Below, in pieces: positions 11,989-13,604 of a stretch of 13,604 nt of DNA. The stretch is taken from positions 1-13,604 of the forward strand of contig DVHA01000027.1 of assembly GCA_018712425.1 (NCBI GenBank), read 5' to 3'. The position numbers and the translations under genes are program-made. This stretch comes from Candidatus Faecivivens stercoravium (GTDB lineage Bacteria > Bacillota > Clostridia > Oscillospirales > Ruminococcaceae). Below the pieces are notes generated by a model that was given only the letters and a program-made list of their open reading frames with translations, did not search any database and was not told the origin of the DNA. The first letter of the stretch is position 1; every line of letters begins with the position of its first letter.

Positions 11989-12753
11989 CTATTCAACCTT
12001 ATTGAACTGGATGGGTTCGGTGGTGGGGGTCAGCGTTTTGAACTGGTACCCCTTTTCTTTGTAGTAGGGGATGATGATCCGGAGGCAGTCGACAGCGGTG
12101 GTGCGGATGGAGTTGTCGTGCATCAGGATGATAATCCGTTCCTTGTCGCCGCCCGACTGGATGATGTTTTCGGCCATCTCCCCGGGCGGCGCGGCGGTGG
12201 AGCCGCTGTCCTCGGCGACGGCGTTCCAGTCGAACCAGACAAGCCCTTCTTTCTGTGCCTCGGCGCAGATGCCGTCCAGCACCCAGCCTTCGGCGGTGTA
12301 GTTGTTGCTGCCGCCGGGGAACCGGAAGATGGCGGGGGAGTAGCCGATGACCCCTTTCAGATAGTCCCGGAGTTTTTTCTGGTCGGCGAAAAAAGCGTCG
12401 GGGGAGGCGTAGATTTCGCTGTAGACGTGGCTGTAGGTGTGCAGCCCGACCGCGTGCCCCTCCTGCACCATCCGCCGCAGCAGCGTCTTCCCGCGGTCGG
12501 AGTCGATGCCGATGACGAAAAAGGTGGCGGGGACCTCTTCTTCGGCGAGATAGTCGAGGATATCGCCGGTCACTTTGGAGGGGCCGTCGTCAAAGGTGAG
12601 GTAGACGGTGGGCTGCCCGCCTGTTTCGGCCCCCGCCGGGACGGCGGCGGGAGGGGCGGCAGGTTTTAGGGATGAAAAAGCGCCGATACAGATACAGATC
12701 AGCAGGAGGGCGCAGAGGAAAAGGGAGGATTGCTGCAAATGCCGTTTTTTCAA
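11989..12753 (-). CDS. Polysaccharide deacetylase (NodB/CE4), membrane-anchored
   Basis: A 254-residue exported enzyme expected to remove N-acetyl groups from peptidoglycan or another glycan. A hydrophobic segment at 9-26 acts as signal or anchor; there is no clear lipobox. NodB motifs: TFDDGPS 53-59 (catalytic base D55, metal D56), HTYSH 105-109 (metal H105, H109), RFPGGS 144-149, DWN 175-177 and LMHD 210-213 (H212). The arrangement resembles PdaA/PgdA-like single-domain deacetylases. The start is TTG 12753, supported by GGAGG (minus, 12765-12761) at 7-nt spacing; no ATG upstream fits. It is monocistronic in the minus direction, separated from purA by the purA terminator. The substrate cannot be told from sequence. 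Confidence 0.93.
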   Translation of the reverse strand: MKKRHLQQSSLFLCALLLICICIGAFSSLKPAAPPAAVPAGAETGGQPTVYLTFDDGPSKVTGDILDYLAEEEVPATFFVIGIDSDRGKTLLRRMVQEGHAVGLHTYSHVYSEIYASPDAFFADQKKLRDYLKGVIGYSPAIFRFPGGSNNYTAEGWVLDGICAEAQKEGLVWFDWNAVAEDSGSTAAPPGEMAENIIQSGGDKERIIILMHDNSIRTTAVDCLRIIIPYYKEKGYQFKTLTPTTEPIQFNKVE

Positions 12754-12812
12754 AGACGCGCCTCCCTCCGGATGGTTTCACCGTACCATATGCGGCGGCA
12801 GGCCGGGATATG

Positions 12813-12838
12813 AGCCGGGAGCACCCTGCCGGCTTTTT
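12813..12838 (+). other. Hairpin with T-run upstream of the deacetylase
   Basis: AGCCGG (12813-12818) pairs with CCGGCT (12829-12834), followed on the plus strand by TTTTT (12834-12838). There is no plus-strand gene to terminate. On the minus strand it lies between the purA terminator and the deacetylase and may shape that leader. No clear deacetylase promoter is visible in 12770-12870. Confidence 0.35.
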
Positions 12839-12870
12839 CCTATCCGCCATCCCCGGCGAAAAAGCATATG

Positions 12871-12913
12871 AAAAAGCGTGGGCCGCCGGCGGAAAACCGG
12901 TGTCCCACGCTTT
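12871..12913 (-). terminator. Intrinsic terminator of purA
   Basis: On the minus strand AAAGCGTGGG (12913-12904) and CCCACGCTTT (12882-12873) form a perfect 10-bp stem, with a GC-rich internal pairing in the loop and a T-run (12875-12871). It begins 12 bases after the purA stop. Confidence 0.85.
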
Positions 12914-12924
12914 CTGTATATTTT

Positions 12925-13604
12925 TTACCGGATGATGATCTGGTCCCGTTCGGGGCCGACCGAGATATACTTGATCTTGCAGCCGACCGCTTCTTCCAGG
13001 TAGGTGACATAATCCTGGGCCTCTTTGGGGAGGTCTTCCCAATGGCGGATGCCGGTCAGGTCGCACTTCCAGCCGGGGAGGTATTCGGTCACCGGTTTCG
13101 CGCGGTTTAATGCCTCGCCCATCGGGAAATAGTCGACGATGTTGCCGTCGACGTTATAGTGGGTGACGACCGGGACGCGGTCCATGTAATCGAGGACGTC
13201 CAGCAGGGTCAGTGCCAGCTCGTCCGCCCCCTGGCAGGCGACACCGTAGCGGGAGGCGACGATATCGATCGGGCCGACCCGTCTCGGGCGGCCGGTGGCG
13301 GCGCCGTACTCGTGGCCGACTTCGCGCAGCTTATCCTTTTCCTCTTCGGTCATCGCCTGTTCGGCGGCAAAGGGGCCTTCGCCGACACAGGAGGAATAGG
13401 CCTTCATGATGCCGATCGACTTGTCCAGCTTGCGGCCTGGAAGGCCGGCGCCGATGGGGGCGTAGGCGCCGATGACGTTAGAAGAGGTGGTCATCGGGTA
13501 GATGCCGTAGTCGACGTCCCGCAGCGCGCCCAGCTGGGCCTCGAAGAGGATCTTCTTGCCTTCGTCGTCGGCCTTGCCGAGGAACTCGCCGATGTCGCAG
13601 ATAT
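12925..13604 (-). CDS. purA: Adenylosuccinate synthetase, C-terminal part (cut by window edge)
   Basis: Joins IMP and aspartate using GTP, the first committed step to AMP. The 225 visible residues are the C-terminal half (about 430 is usual); the N-terminal GTP-loop lies beyond base 13604. The frame is open to the edge: upstream of the Met at 13494 the sequence encodes KKILFEAQLGALRDVDYG, the family's conserved core strand, so the gene does not start there. Family landmarks: YPMTTSSN (visible residues about 36-43), GRPRRVGPIDIVASRYG (about 110-126), and the C-terminal PVVTHYN and KYISVGPERDQII. Two landmarks differ from the textbook forms: FEAQLGALRD for FEGAQGTLLD, and GRPRRVGP for GRPRRxGW. 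A coherent clostridial PurA subfamily seems likelier than decay. Confidence 0.93.
   Translation of the reverse strand, partial: ICDIGEFLGKADDEGKKILFEAQLGALRDVDYGIYPMTTSSNVIGAYAPIGAGLPGRKLDKSIGIMKAYSSCVGEGPFAAEQAMTEEEKDKLREVGHEYGAATGRPRRVGPIDIVASRYGVACQGADELALTLLDVLDYMDRVPVVTHYNVDGNIVDYFPMGEALNRAKPVTEYLPGWKCDLTGIRHWEDLPKEAQDYVTYLEEAVGCKIKYISVGPERDQIIIR

Noticed and set aside
12118..12669. Plus-strand 183-residue frame opposite the deacetylase
   Set aside because: Gly/Val/Asp-rich antisense shadow with no ribosome binding site or domain.

Overview
The window looks like chromosomal DNA from a GC-rich gut-type Clostridia, probably Oscillospiraceae/Ruminococcaceae. This rests on the 445-residue Gram-positive-type Pgi, strong AGGAGG-type ribosome binding sites with several GTG/TTG starts, the PadR-DUF2812 pair, a secreted LRR protein with cell-wall-binding repeats, and palindrome-rich intergenic DNA. 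The family-level call is an inference; no rRNA is present.

Layout. 1-800 is a repeat-rich, partly AT-rich stretch. It holds a small ribbon-helix-helix regulator (minus), a doubtful small ORF, a terminal-repeat element (A), and a run of mini-hairpins; a 20-bp inverted repeat bounds the first 684 bases. 867-2060 encodes a secreted D-Ala-D-Ala carboxypeptidase (PBP5 type). 2061-2461 is non-coding and full of palindromes. 2592-4423 holds pgi and a small P-loop ATPase, probably co-transcribed and closed by a strong terminator. 4660-5907 is an MFS transporter with its own promoter, preceded by a branched terminator-like structure. 5970-6236 is a second terminal-repeat element (B) that shares both ends with element A. 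6259-7819 (minus) is a translationally coupled padR-DUF2812 operon behind a perfect consensus promoter with inverted repeats on both hexamers. 8011-8643 (minus) is a membrane-anchored lytic transglycosylase, also behind a perfect consensus promoter. 8779-8939 is a fold-back MITE-like element with TA flanks. 9229-10941 is a secreted protein with an EF-hand-like loop, LRRs and choline-binding-type repeats. It shares a perfect 19-bp bidirectional terminator with a convergent SAM methyltransferase (10992-11747, minus), which lies downstream of tRNA-Ala(CGC). 11989-12753 (minus) is a NodB polysaccharide deacetylase, and the window ends inside purA (minus).

How the genes relate. Four products act on or at the envelope: the carboxypeptidase trims stem peptides, the transglycosylase cleaves glycan strands, the deacetylase probably modifies glycan, and the LRR protein likely binds the wall. 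They have separate promoters and orientations, so this is a loose neighbourhood rather than one operon. Pgi (glycolysis) and PurA (AMP synthesis) are housekeeping.

I see no convincing new multi-gene system such as a defence island, biosynthetic cluster or CRISPR array. The least explained material is the non-coding repeat content: short-loop hairpins, two elements with shared ends but different interiors, and a fold-back MITE. The operator/promoter layout of the PadR-DUF2812 unit is also notable.
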